Source: Lewinella sp041392765 (lineage in GTDB: Bacteria; Bacteroidota; Bacteroidia; Chitinophagales; Saprospiraceae). Taken from it: a stretch of DNA of 64,000 bases. The stretch lies in contig JAWKLL010000005.1 in the NCBI GenBank assembly GCA_041392765.1, forward strand, positions 124,001 through 188,000, given 5' to 3'. The translations under genes and the position numbers were made by a program. Below the pieces are notes generated by a model. That model did no database searches, was not told where the DNA came from, and worked only from the letters and a program-made list of their open reading frames with translations. This document shows, piece after piece, positions 22,870 through 31,592 of the stretch (position 1 is the first letter of the stretch; each line of letters begins with the position of its first letter).

Positions 22870-23058
22870 TTAAAGTCCGTAAATCAACCCTGTGCCGTAC
22901 TTGGAAATGGCATCCATGACCAAGATCAGCAAAGCGAAGATGATAGAGGCTACCAACACCAAGATAGTATGGCTCTGAAGGCTTGACCAGCTTGGCCAGC
23001 TTACCCTATGAACCAACTCGTTGTAGCTCTCGGAAAAATAAAGTTTGATCTTATCCAT
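22870..23058 (-). CDS. secE: Preprotein translocase subunit SecE
   Basis: Small single-span subunit of SecYEG. The start at 23,058 (MDKIKLYFSESYNELVHRVS) gives 62 residues: an amphipathic helix with the conserved VSWPS motif, then one transmembrane helix (ILVLVASIIFALLILVMDAI). The longer frame to 23,190 runs through the tRNA-Trp gene and is rejected. It lies between tRNA-Trp and nusG. Confidence 0.95.
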   Translation of the reverse strand: MDKIKLYFSESYNELVHRVSWPSWSSLQSHTILVLVASIIFALLILVMDAISKYGTGLIYGL

Positions 23059-23140
23059 TATCGTACGTTCTACATCTTCTAAATAGAAGTAAATCTGCCA
23101 TCCAAACCCGAAGATTATGGGGCAACAAATTTGCTCTCTG

Positions 23141-23213
23141 CACGGGTGGAGGGGCTCGAACCCCCAGCCTACGGTTTTGGAGACCGTCACTCTACCAATT
23201 GAGCTACACCCGT
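23141..23213 (-). tRNA. tRNA-Trp (CCA anticodon)
   Basis: 73-nt cloverleaf: acceptor ACGGGTG/CACCCGT with discriminator G, D-arm GCTCAATTGGTAGAGT, anticodon loop CTCCAAA giving CCA, T-arm GGTTCGAGCC. CCA is not encoded. It lies between tuf and secE, as in many Bacteroidota. Confidence 0.97.
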
Positions 23214-23356
23214 AACTAATAACCTAAACTACTCTCTTTCCCAAACATGGCTTTCACGATAGGAAAAGAGAGATTTTCAAGATGAGAAAATCGGAAGGCG
23301 ATAAATAAACCACCTTCCGATCTCTATTTTATCGCAGAAATTAACAGCTTATGCTA

Positions 23357-24553
23357 TTATTCTAAGATTTCAGTTACCTGACCTGCGCCTACGGTACGGC
23401 CACCTTCACGAATCGCGAAACGAAGACCTTTGTCCATGGCGATGGTGCTCAACAGAGTTACTTCCAAAGTAACGTTGTCACCAGGCATTACCATTTCTAC
23501 ACCGTCTGGCAATTTAACATCACCAGTAACGTCCGTAGTACGGAAGTAGAACTGAGGGCGGTATCCGTTGAAGAATGGCGTGTGACGGCCACCTTCGTCT
23601 TTACCCAAAACGTAAACTTCGCACTTGAACTTCTTGTGAGGAAGGATAGACTTAGGCTTGCAGATTACCTGTCCACGCTTGATGTCATCTTTGTTGATAC
23701 CGCGCAACAACAAACCAGCGTTATCACCAGCTTCGCCGCGATCCAACAATTTGCGGAACATTTCCACACCTGTGATAGTAGAAGTCAAAGGCTTCTCGCC
23801 TTCTTTCATCATACCAACGATCTCGACAGGGTCACCTACGTTGATCACACCGCGCTCGATACGACCCGTAGCAACTGTACCACGACCTGTGATAGAGAAA
23901 ACGTCTTCGATAGGCATCAAGAAATCCATATCAACGGCGCGAACAGGCTCTGGAATATGCTCATCTACTGCGGCCATCAGATCTAAGATCTGCTGCTTAG
24001 CAGTAGCATCTCCTTCGAGCGCTTTCAATGCAGAACCCTTGATTACAGCAGCGTTGTCACCATCGTATTCGTAAGAGCTCAACAATTCGCGAACTTCCAT
24101 GTCAACGAGTTCCAACATTTCTTCGTCGTCCACCAAGTCAACTTTGTTCATGAAGACTACGATGTTAGGTACACCTACCTGACGAGCCAAAAGAATGTGC
24201 TCGCGCGTCTGAGGCATAGGGCCGTCAGTAGCAGCACACACAAGGATAGCACCGTCCATCTGGGCAGCACCCGTAACCATGTTCTTTACGTAATCCGCGT
24301 GACCAGGACAGTCAACGTGAGCGTAGTGACGGTTAGCAGTTTCGTATTCTACGTGAGCAGTGTTGATCGTGATACCACGCTCTTTTTCTTCAGGAGCACC
24401 ATCGATAGAATCGTAATCCGTTTTCTTTGCCAAGCCCTGTTCTGACAATACAGAAGTAATTGCAGCAGTCAGCGTAGTTTTACCGTGGTCTACGTGGCCG
24501 ATGGTACCGACGTTAACGTGAGGTTTGGTCCTCTGGAAAGTTTCCTTAGCCAT
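23357..24553 (-). CDS. tuf: Translation elongation factor Tu
   Basis: GTPase that delivers aminoacyl-tRNA to the ribosome. All G motifs are present: GHVDHGKTT (P-loop), RGITIN (switch I), DCPGHADYVKNM (G3), NKVD (G4) and SALK (G5), followed by beta-barrel domains II and III ending RTVGAGQVTEILE. 398 residues, normal. It lies within a tRNA cluster (four tRNAs upstream, tRNA-Trp downstream), so it is probably excised from a mixed tRNA-mRNA transcript. Confidence 0.99.
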   Translation of the reverse strand: MAKETFQRTKPHVNVGTIGHVDHGKTTLTAAITSVLSEQGLAKKTDYDSIDGAPEEKERGITINTAHVEYETANRHYAHVDCPGHADYVKNMVTGAAQMDGAILVCAATDGPMPQTREHILLARQVGVPNIVVFMNKVDLVDDEEMLELVDMEVRELLSSYEYDGDNAAVIKGSALKALEGDATAKQQILDLMAAVDEHIPEPVRAVDMDFLMPIEDVFSITGRGTVATGRIERGVINVGDPVEIVGMMKEGEKPLTSTITGVEMFRKLLDRGEAGDNAGLLLRGINKDDIKRGQVICKPKSILPHKKFKCEVYVLGKDEGGRHTPFFNGYRPQFYFRTTDVTGDVKLPDGVEMVMPGDNVTLEVTLLSTIAMDKGLRFAIREGGRTVGAGQVTEILE

Positions 24554-24656
24554 CAGTTGAGTTTTTTGGAAACAAGTTTAAAAATTAATGATCCATTTGG
24601 TTCGGGAAGCAACCGACACCGGCCGACCCGGCCACGCACAAACGTGGCTGCAATAG

Positions 24657-24728
<72 letters not shown>

Positions 24729-24810
24729 AAGAACTATTGTTCATCACAGGGCAGAGGACTTTGTCGATCTTTCCTGGTTCTATTTCAATATCCTACTTTA
24801 TGTAGAAAAG

Positions 24811-24883
24811 AGCGGAAGACGAGACTCGAACCCGCGACCCTCAGCTTGGAAGGCTGATGCTCTACCAACTGAGCTACTTCCGC
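24811..24883 (-). tRNA. tRNA-Gly (TCC anticodon)
   Basis: 73-nt cloverleaf with acceptor GCGGAAG/CTTCCGC, anticodon stem TCAGC/GCTGA around loop CTTCCAA giving TCC, and T-loop GTTCGAGTC. Third tRNA of the tuf-linked cluster. Confidence 0.97.
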
Positions 24884-24947
24884 TTGTATTGGCAGTGTAT
24901 AATAAGGTGTGCAACTTTTTGAACAACTTATCTTCACTTCCAGTTCG

Positions 24948-25029
24948 TGGGGGTGATAGGATTCGAACCTATTCAGCCTAAGCAACAGATTTACAGTCTG
25001 CCCCGTCTCTCCAACTTCGGCGCACCCCC
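24948..25029 (-). tRNA. tRNA-Tyr (GTA anticodon)
   Basis: 82-nt class II tRNA with a long variable arm. Acceptor GGGGGTG/CACCCCC, discriminator A, anticodon stem CAGA/TCTG around loop CTGTAAA giving GTA. Confidence 0.97.
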
Positions 25030-25081
25030 TTTCAAAGAACAAGAAATGAGAAAAATCCTTCGATTTTCCTCATTTTCAAAG

Positions 25082-25154
25082 AGCCAGCAGAGGGACTCGA
25101 ACCCCCGACCAGCTGATTACAAATCAGCTGCTCTACCAACTGAGCTATGCTGGC
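25082..25154 (-). tRNA. tRNA-Thr (TGT anticodon)
   Basis: 73-nt cloverleaf with acceptor GCCAGCA/TGCTGGC, discriminator T, anticodon loop TTGTAAT giving TGT, T-loop GTTCGAGTC. First gene of the cluster and the closest to the promoter at 25,329-25,355. Confidence 0.97.
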
Positions 25155-25328
25155 GTATTGGCTAATTATTGCCCACTACTTTGGTAGCTTACATTAAATA
25201 GCTAGTTTCATTATGCCCAAGTTTTTTGAAGCAATTCTACCTTATTATTAGGTAGCATTTTCGTCATTTTCAACTGCCTTTGCAGCCTTTCAAGGGCGTG
25301 TTTTGAGATCATTTTCTCAAAGCGATTG

Positions 25329-25355
25329 CAAAGATATAGCTATTTGACAAAACAA
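25329..25355 (-). promoter_or_regulatory. Promoter of the tRNA-tuf-rpo block (Bacteroidota type)
   Basis: On the minus strand TATCTTTG (25,329-25,336) matches the -7 consensus TAnnTTTG exactly, with TTG (25,353-25,355) 16 nt upstream as the -33 element. The start site should be near 25,322, leaving a leader of about 170 nt before tRNA-Thr(TGT). The rest of the gap 25,155-25,515 shows no gene. Confidence 0.65.
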
Positions 25356-25515
25356 AAAACTTTTGCAATTATTTTTTTCAGCAAAGGAGGCAGTTTTTTT
25401 CACTACCTCGCTTTTTTACTTAAAAAGTACGCAAAGGTATGGAGAATAATTCAATATAACATGAAAAAGTTCCCTTTTTTAGTAACAAAAGAGCGGTGAT
25501 AATTAAAAAAAATAG

Positions 25516-25555
25516 AAAATCCCCGGTACCCCTCGTCAAGGGCATCGGGGATTTT
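25516..25555 (-). terminator. Intrinsic terminator of the PD40/SPOR gene
   Basis: AAAATCCCCG (25,516-25,525) pairs with CGGGGATTTT (25,546-25,555), with an inner CCC/GGG pair. On the minus strand it is followed by CTATTTTTTTT. It ends transcription of the gene at 25,739-27,799 before the tRNA promoter. Confidence 0.8.
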
Positions 25556-25570
25556 GTATAGGGATTCAAA

Positions 25571-25738
25571 TATCTTTGGTTCTTTGACAAATCTAGTGGT
25601 CGTACTGGGCTAGCGATGTGCAGCAGTGGCAGCTTTTAGCTGACAGACCCGGGTTTGCCGGGGCCGAGCGAATAGCGAGCTGCGAAACGTAGCGACCCGA
25701 AGGGTAGCCTCCACTAAAAAAGTCAAAGAGTCATATCT
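25571..25738. repeat. Structured non-coding element with imperfect terminal inverted repeats
   Basis: The ends are imperfect inverted repeats of about 22 nt (TTCTTTGACAAATCTAGTGG at 25,580-25,599 against the reverse complement of 25,711-25,730). The interior is GC-rich, unlike its flanks, with several short hairpins (for example around CCCGGGTTTGCCGGGG). It lies directly after the stop codon at 25,739. It may be a MITE-like insertion or part of a structured 3' UTR; no second copy was seen here. Confidence 0.4.
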
Positions 25739-27799
25739 TTAAAAGTTCACGCGGCCATAGCGCACTCCATCGTTATACTGAACGATATAAGCATCCTTAT
25801 TGGTTTTGCGAACTGCATTCAAAATCAGTGTTGCTTCTTCTTGGCTGAAGTAATCACCTACCAAAACGCGGGTAAGCCCCTTATCGGTTATTTGCTCTGT
25901 GCTCATTACCCCGTATTCTGCCATATTGCTGAATTTGGGGTGAGTGGCATTAAATTTTTTCACTGCCGCCAATTGCACCCGATAGTAAGTACCTTCGTAT
26001 CGGGGTGCATCTGAGGAGTAAAGTAGATTGTCTTTATCGGAGGTTCCCCTTGCTGTGTAGGCTTCCCCCGGGGATGACAATAAATTGCCGGAGGAAGTAG
26101 TACTTGCTCCCCCACTCGTAGTAGGTGAACTACCCGTTATAGCGGATGTATTCTCTGACATGATTCCGTCTTGCGAAGTAGTTGAAGTACCCATACCCGT
26201 AGTTGGACTGGTAGTGGTTGCTACGGCATTGGGCTTTAAAAATAGGGGTTGCCCATAGGTGTATGTTGTAGGAGAATCCGTAGCAAAAGTATAGCCGCTG
26301 GTTTCATAACCATCGCGCTTCACTTCTACGCGAAAACGGCGATTGGGCAACAGCTCAAATAAATAGCTGCCAGATGAAAAATCTTTCGTAATCAACATAT
26401 TTTCTCCACCATCGTCGAATACTTGAAAAAGGGATACGGCAACGTTTTCCAATAAATTGCCAGAATCCTCCGCATAGACATTCGCTTTCAGGGTAATCTG
26501 GCGCCCGCCAATGGTGTATTCAAAAACATCATCGTTGCGGGTGTTTGTTTTTTCACCTCCAAAAACGCGGTTGGAAGTAAAAAAGCCACCGAAACCGGAA
26601 GCATTGCGTACATAGCCATAGTCGTCGGCACCTGAGTTGAGTGGTAATCCTGCATTGATAGGTGTCACCCAAGTGGTTTCACTGCCTTTGGACTTGAATA
26701 TATCAAGCCCGCCTATGGACGGATGCCCGTTGGATGCGAAATAGAGCATTTCCTCTTCCTTGTCAAAGAACGGGGTTACCTCATCTCCTAAGGTGTTGAT
26801 AACAGACCCCAAATTGACGGGGAAGGTAAAATCCAAGTTATCAAGTCCTTGGTCGCGGGTGACGTACCAAAGGTCTAATCCGCCACGCCCTCCTTCTCGG
26901 TTGGATGCGAAGAAAAGGACTTCTTGCCCGTCGCGTTGCCAAACAGCAGGGTGCGTCGTATTCACACCTTTAATATTAATATAGTCAGGCAGTCGTTCTG
27001 GAGCCGTCCAGCCGTTGGCTGATTTTTTGGTTACGTATATCTCGCAGCGGGTGTTGATGGCATCCCATCCAGCGTCGTTATTACAGATGGTGAAGTAGAA
27101 TCGCTGGCCATCTTCCGTCATAGCACCGCTGGCATACTGGCCACCTTGTACCACGGGAAAGTTAGCTGGGGTAGTTGCTTTGACCAGTTTCGGCCTTGCC
27201 GCAGGGTTTCATAAATCCGTGCTTGGCCGCCCGTGGTGGAGGTGAAATACATTACATCATCGCTCACTGCCACGGGCCGAATTCCTCCCCTTCGGTGTTG
27301 ACACCTATTCCTGATGGAGTACTTCCAAACGGCGATCCGCGTTGGTAGCCATATCGCGTGTGAGGTCGATGCCCCGTGTTTCCATGCGCACAATATCTTG
27401 TAGGATAGCTTTGTCCGTACCCGTGTAAGTATCAAGCAGTTGTTGAAAAACGGTGCGAGCTTTGTCATATTGGCCATCCTGTTTGAGTGCCCGGCCATAT
27501 TTCAGTAGTACTAATGGGTCTTCAGCCTTGGCTACATCCACGTGCTGGTAGGCTTCGGCAGCACTCCGGTAATCACTTACCTTGGCGTAGTTTTCCGCTG
27601 CGAGGTAGATTAACTCGGCTTTACTTTGTTTTTTCTCCCAAGCCATGCGGTAGTTTTCCGCTGCAGCGTAGAAATCGCCTTCTTTGGCTAAGGATTCGGC
27701 CAAGCTTTTGTGCTTGCGCCAAGAAAGCTCCTGGGCGTGTAGTATAGTACTTGTAAGCCCTAGTAGGAGGAGTAGTGTGAACAATCTTGTAGTCATCAT
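25739..27799 (-). CDS. TPR / PD40 beta-propeller / SPOR envelope protein (frameshifted)
   Basis: One gene in three frames. From 27,799: signal peptide (LFTLLLLLGLTSTILHAQ), then TPR-like helices (AAAENYRMAWEKKQSKAELI, DYRSAAEAYQHVD). Indels near 27,303, 27,255 and 27,170 break the frame; the last two fall in short C and A runs. After them come PD40 (WD40-like) blades (DGQRFYFTICNN, REGGRGGLDLWYV, LYFASNGHPSIGGLDIFKS), a carboxypeptidase-regulatory-like fold, a Ser/Thr-rich linker, and a C-terminal SPOR-like domain (YRVQLAAVKKF onwards, ending YGRVNF). SPOR domains bind denuded peptidoglycan, so a periplasmic or outer-membrane role is likely. Bacteroidota PD40 proteins with this plan are often linked to T9SS/gliding machinery (family inference). 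No adjacent operon partner. Confidence 0.75.
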
Positions 27800-27923
27800 A
27801 AGGGGATGCCCTTTTTTAGTTTACACAAAAATAATGGTATTCAACGATAAATAGGTTAAAAAACTTATGCTTGCTGTTTAAAACTTATCTTTTCACTATT
27901 GTCTATGACTGCCGCAACTCAAA

Positions 27924-28021
27924 GTAATTTGACAGAAATAACTGATCCCATTTTTTCTGAAGGCTTGTTTTTATACACACGCTTTGTGCATAAAGCCAAG
28001 CCAAAAATGGGATCACTTATT
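27924..28021. repeat. Palindromic element carrying the AATTTGACRGAAATAA motif
   Basis: AAATAACTGATCCCATTTTT (27,936-27,955) is inverted at 28,003-28,022 with one mismatch, and an inner GGCTTG/CAAGCC pair extends the stem. The left end carries the 17-nt interspersed motif. It lies about 130 bp upstream of the PD40 gene start, in the direction of the accessory island, and may mark its edge. Confidence 0.5.
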
Positions 28022-28030
28022 TTTCCCCAT

Positions 28031-28140
28031 TCCTAAGAACTATTTGTGCCCCTACCCTACGCACCGCAAGTTTACTTGTACACTCCTATTGTAGGCACTC
28101 ACTGCGGCTGTGTATGCTCCCAGCGCAAATGAAAAACAGT
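28031..28140 (-). repeat. Degenerate partial copy of the recombinase-fragment repeat (R4)
   Basis: Begins CTAAGAACTATTTGTGCCCC, similar to the CTAAGGACTGTCTGCGCCCC edge of the full copies, then joins directly to the recombinase part. On the minus strand about 28,063-28,122 can be read as YTAAVSAYNRSVQVNL, comparable with YSAATVSVYTGVYSRL in the copy at 29,873. It is clearly divergent. Confidence 0.4.
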
Positions 28141-28371
28141 CGCGCAATCCGCTTATTTTGCTAGTCGCAAAGTTAGCGCTGTTGTTATCTGGGCTTCGCA
28201 CCTCCAATAATTATCGGGATTACCAGTCGCGCACGCCAGATTAGGAAGGGATGGCAGTATATCCGATTAAATTCGTTTGAAATTCTGCTGTAAGGTGTTG
28301 GATTTCAACGATCTAACTGTGTTTAGAATGGGGTTCTTGTCGTGCCGTTGTAGCCTGTGTTGGGCGAATTT
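28141..28371. other. Non-coding junction with a possible weak attC-like site at 28,311-28,365
   Basis: ATCTAAC (28,311-28,317) matches RYYYAAC and GTTGGGC (28,359-28,365) matches GTTRRRY, the integron attC end boxes, 6 bp beyond the stop of the 28,372-29,553 gene. GCCCAAC on the minus strand is complementary to the GTTGGGC found at the other end of the same gene unit (29,639-29,645). The interior does not form a good stem, so support is weak. The rest is without features. Confidence 0.35.
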
Positions 28372-29553
28372 TTAAGGTGCATATAAAAACTTTACTATTA
28401 GTACAGTTACTCCCGTGAAAAACGCTATTTGTTTTGTAGGAGAAGGCAATTTATTCATTCTAAGACTTAATTCAAAAAACCAACTAAACAACATTGCTAT
28501 TAACAAAAAAAACAAAATCGGAATTAAGTACAATGGGATAAATATGAGGACAAAATAAGGTGTTAACATTACCATTTGAATAATGTACCCTGAAGGGTCT
28601 GATTTTCCCCTCCAATTAAGTTTTGTCCTTCTCTGATTAAAATAGACACAAATAAGAATTGCCGCAATGATATACCCGATAAGAAATAAAAACGAAGAAT
28701 GTTTGGTGACCCTAAAATACTTGACAATATTTTCTAGTGTAAATGGTATGTCATGTAAAATGATCGGCACAAGATGAGCAAGGATGAACCCGATAAAAAT
28801 ATTTAAGTTGAAGAATGTACAATAACTTCTAACACTATCGAATTTAGCTTCTCTTAAAGTCCTCTCTTCTGTTAATCTTGGTGTTGAGTATGTCAAAAAG
28901 ATAAATATAATTTGTATTGAGCAAAGTGCCCAATTCGATTTGAAACTATTTACAATTTCATCCTCCAAGTCATTGTACCAACTCGAAATATGCTTTATTA
29001 ATTCTAGGTGCTCTAATTTAAAGGCTTTTGTCACTTCAAGGCCCATGGGAAAAATAAAGACAAAAAACAGCAACGGGAATACAATGTAATTCCATTTAAT
29101 CCTATGCGCAGATTTATCAGAAAGGCACAGGTTTCTTTTTACATTATACTTGGTTCGTTCAATAAAAACAGCGAGTATTAACGAAATCCCTTCATCAATT
29201 TCTCGCAGTTTTTCTTCACTCACATATAAACTCAAACCTGTTAGGATCGTATAAGAAATTAACGTTCCTAATATAATCACTTTCAATGGATCCGCATCAA
29301 TAATCCAATTATAACAAGAGCCCAATAAAAGATATATTCCTAGCGTGGATGTTATTGCACCCAAAAAAAATCGATGCTGTCCATAAAATGATTCTACAAA
29401 CCTTACGTCATAATCGGATTGAGGAAAAAGTCGATTAAGGAGTGAAAATTCCTTCGACTTAAGATGCATCCCTAATATTTTAGCACCATAAATCCTTTTT
29501 TCACTTACTTTAAATTCTTTACTTTTTGTTTTCAGTAATTTTAGAATCTTCAT
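28372..29553 (-). CDS. Multi-pass membrane protein of unknown function (393 aa)
   Basis: After a basic cytosolic N-terminus of about 55 residues (KLLKTKSKEFKVSEKRIYG) there are roughly eight to nine hydrophobic segments, for example FFLGAITSTLGIYLLLGSC, IILGTLISYTILTGLSLYV, YIVFPLLFFVFIFPMGLEV and the final FFTGVTVLIVKFLYAP. No family recognised and no signal peptide. AT-rich compared with the ribosomal block, as expected for transferred DNA. It is bracketed by attC-like boxes on both sides (28,311-28,365 and 29,639-29,719), with complementary GCCCAAC and GTTGGGC ends, the arrangement expected for a gene cassette. Confidence 0.6.
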   Translation of the reverse strand: MKILKLLKTKSKEFKVSEKRIYGAKILGMHLKSKEFSLLNRLFPQSDYDVRFVESFYGQHRFFLGAITSTLGIYLLLGSCYNWIIDADPLKVIILGTLISYTILTGLSLYVSEEKLREIDEGISLILAVFIERTKYNVKRNLCLSDKSAHRIKWNYIVFPLLFFVFIFPMGLEVTKAFKLEHLELIKHISSWYNDLEDEIVNSFKSNWALCSIQIIFIFLTYSTPRLTEERTLREAKFDSVRSYCTFFNLNIFIGFILAHLVPIILHDIPFTLENIVKYFRVTKHSSFLFLIGYIIAAILICVYFNQRRTKLNWRGKSDPSGYIIQMVMLTPYFVLIFIPLYLIPILFFLLIAMLFSWFFELSLRMNKLPSPTKQIAFFTGVTVLIVKFLYAP

Positions 29554-29638
29554 TTGACGGAGGTGTTAGTTAGGAGGCGTTTTTTATTTTTTCAAAGACA
29601 GAGTGACTCATAAGTATTTCGATTTATTTTTTGATTTC

Positions 29639-29719
29639 GCCCAACTCTAAGGACTGTCTGCGCCCCAACCCCACGAACCACTCTCGTCCGACTGTCCAGC
29701 GCAGACAGTTCAGTTGAAC
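29639..29719 (-). other. attC-like cassette junction (strongest candidate)
   Basis: Ends match integron attC boxes: GCCCAAC (29,639-29,645, RYYYAAC) and GTTGAAC (29,713-29,719, GTTRRRY). Inside, ACTGTCTGCGC (29,653-29,663) pairs perfectly with GCGCAGACAGT (29,699-29,709), and CAACT pairs with AGTTG across unpaired bulges. Imperfect stem plus conserved ends is the attC signature; no integron integrase gene is in the window. Confidence 0.5.
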
Positions 29720-30112
29720 GAACCGACCGCTAGGCTACCCACTTTCGGCTATAAGGGAACATCGCTTTTTTGCTCCTTGCCGCAATGTGGCGATTTAGGG
29801 GCAAGTTACAGGTTTTACATGAGTTTTTAATCCCACTTTTGGGATTTTTTTCACCCTTCTATTCCGCTAGGTTTACCCACGGCCACTGACACTCTGCCGC
29901 AAGCGACTGTACACTCCTGTATAAACACTCACCGTGGCCGCACTATAGTTCCGCAATACCATCCATTCCCGCAGATCATTGACATACCCTTCTTTCGTTT
30001 TCATAACCCTTTGTTTTGGTGAAAAAAATTCACCAAAAATAGAACTACTAAAAACTTAAAAGCAATGATATTCAATGTGTTAAGGGTATAATTTGTAGGA
30101 GGTTTGTTCAAC
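29647..30112 (-). repeat. Recombinase-fragment repeat, full copy R1 (about 465 bp)
   Basis: Shares high identity over its full length with 37,441-37,899 and partial identity with 31,209-31,330. It holds a 43-codon recombinase N-terminal frame and a TTTTTGGTGAAttttttTTCACCAAAA hairpin just upstream of that frame. It lies between two attC-like sites with complementary ends (GTTGAAC at 30,106-30,112 on the minus strand and GTTCAAC at 29,713-29,719), so it looks like a cassette of its own. Confidence 0.65.
29873..30004 (-). pseudogene. N-terminal fragment of a tyrosine recombinase (43 codons)
   Basis: Reads MKTKEGYVNDLREWMVLRNY followed by SAATVSVYTGVYSRLRQ and a stop. This matches the core-binding (SAM-like) helices at the start of tyrosine recombinases: a short lead, a basic helix, (N)YS-AT, then a Tyr-containing helix. 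IntI, XerD and the integrases paired with IS91-type elements all share this pattern. No catalytic R-H-R-Y part follows. The copy at 37,690-37,795 preserves the same segment with a frameshift, and the stop is near the same place. Confidence 0.55.
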
Positions 30113-30167
30113 TCCTAGCCTAGCTGCAGTGCGACGAAGGAGCATTGTCAGCTAGGCAAAGTTGTTT
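30106..30167 (-). other. attC-like cassette junction at the 3' end of the 30,152-31,183 gene
   Basis: GTTCAAC (30,106-30,112) matches RYYYAAC. GCCTAGCTG (30,118-30,126) pairs perfectly with CAGCTAGGC (30,149-30,157), with outer CAACT pairing to AGTTG across a bulge. The GTTG box at 30,161 departs from GTTRRRY. It overlaps the stop codon of the gene on its right, as cassette attC sites often do. Confidence 0.45.
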
Positions 30168-31183
30168 TCAGTTTTTTTATTTTTCTCTTGGAAGAAGTTA
30201 ATTCCAATATGTCGGAATTCATAAAACATAAACCTCACTTCATCTGATAATTCAATTGATTGAATGAGATGTGTTTGTTCTTCTTCTGTAAGTGAATCAT
30301 AGATTCTTGGAGAAATGAACGTATTCTCAATATCATTAACCAATATGCTACTTGTAATTTCACCAATTTGCTCTTCTTCTAATGTTTCCAAGTCATCCAG
30401 AAATTTCATAGATTTCTCATCACTTGGCAGGCAAGCATATAAAATATGAGTTTTAGTCATTGTTGGAATAACCGTCAAGTAAATGGATTCATATTTCACA
30501 TCTGGGTCATCTGAAAAATTGAAAATAGAATTGTCCAAATGAAATTTAGGAGTTGTTATTGAAGAGCAGGCTATAGGAATCGTATAATCATAGGTATGAC
30601 TAAAATATCGCAACTTATCAAAATCATTATTTTTAAGCATTTCATTTAAGGACGTTTTATGTTCCTCCAATTCATCTACAGCAGTTTGGCTTCCTTGTAT
30701 TCCACTTTCTTGCTGATTTTTCAATTCAGGTCTATTTAGTAATGAATTGTTTTTATAGGATTTTACTTGCTCAACTTTTCTATGATATTCTTTTGCAACC
30801 GCTCTGTAACATAAAAGAAATTTGTGTTGATTATTCGACATATCAATTTCATTATTTTCTATTGGCACAAAAATATCTGTGTCATGTTTGCCGCAAAAAC
30901 CAAAAAATGTAGAAGCATTTCCTTTTCCAATTTTTTCAAATCCTTCATATTGTCCAAATGGATTTTTCTTCATTCTTTGAAAACAATAAACAACCATATT
31001 TCCGTCAACTTCTTCTTCAATAATACTTAGAACTCCATTTCTTTGAAGCGAATGAGCCTTAATGATTTTGCCATTGCATTCATCATGATTAAAATGAAAA
31101 CAATCTTTTGTTCTTCCATCTCTTTCAAAACTTCTTAATGCGTTTCTAAAGTCCTGAAATATCTTTGAGAAATATTCGAGCAT
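30152..31183 (-). CDS. Cys/His-rich protein of unknown function (343 aa)
   Basis: No signal peptide or membrane segment. An N-terminal CFHFNHDECNGKIIKAHSLQ segment and a later GFCGKHDTDIF segment hold Cys and His pairs that could form one metal site; the spacing (C-H-x-x-x-C, then AHSLQ, then C-x-x-H-D) is HNH-like but not a match I can name. Residues about 130-185 are charged and coiled-coil-like (KEYHRKVEQVKSY onwards). The C-terminal half is mixed alpha/beta with a PTMTKTHILYACLP strand. It lies between an attC-like site and a truncated repeat copy, so it is a likely cassette gene; defence is a common role for such genes but is not shown here. Confidence 0.55.
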   Translation of the reverse strand: MLEYFSKIFQDFRNALRSFERDGRTKDCFHFNHDECNGKIIKAHSLQRNGVLSIIEEEVDGNMVVYCFQRMKKNPFGQYEGFEKIGKGNASTFFGFCGKHDTDIFVPIENNEIDMSNNQHKFLLCYRAVAKEYHRKVEQVKSYKNNSLLNRPELKNQQESGIQGSQTAVDELEEHKTSLNEMLKNNDFDKLRYFSHTYDYTIPIACSSITTPKFHLDNSIFNFSDDPDVKYESIYLTVIPTMTKTHILYACLPSDEKSMKFLDDLETLEEEQIGEITSSILVNDIENTFISPRIYDSLTEEEQTHLIQSIELSDEVRFMFYEFRHIGINFFQEKNKKTENNFA

Positions 31184-31208
31184 TTTTCTTTTTTTTAATT
31201 GAAGGAAA

Positions 31209-31330
31209 ACTCTAAGGACTGTCTACGCCCCCACACCAAGAACCGCTCCCTACTGACTACAAGGGAACATCCCTTTTTACTCCTTGCAGGAACGTGGTGA
31301 TTTAAGGGCAAGTTACGGGTTTTTTTCAGG
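31209..31330 (-). repeat. Truncated copy of the recombinase-fragment repeat (R3)
   Basis: Matches the left third of R1/R2: CTAAGGACTGTCTACGCCCC, then ACAAGGGAACATCcCTTTTT and GGCAAGTTACGGGTTTTT. The recombinase-coding part is absent. It lies 26 bp upstream of the start of the 30,152-31,183 gene and may supply its leader. From 31,331 to 31,592 no gene is convincing; an 80-codon frame (31,351-31,593) that overlaps the next stop codon lacks any recognisable feature. Confidence 0.6.
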
Positions 31331-31592
31331 TTTTGTGCCGTTTTTTTTCTTTATTTCAAGTACCGTGGATTATAGATTATTGGTGGCAATTTTTTTTCTT
31401 CTTGCGGCTTGATTCTTATCCGCTTTTTGCCCGCCGGGAAAAGAATCTTAAAATATCCACCAATTATATTCCCTCTCGGTTCCAGCCTCCTAATTGGAAT
31501 CCGTTTGTCAATTTGACAAAATTTTCTTGCCCATTCCGATTTAGAAAATTGTAGGAGAGGCAAAATCCAAAACATAATTCTCCACCTTTCCA

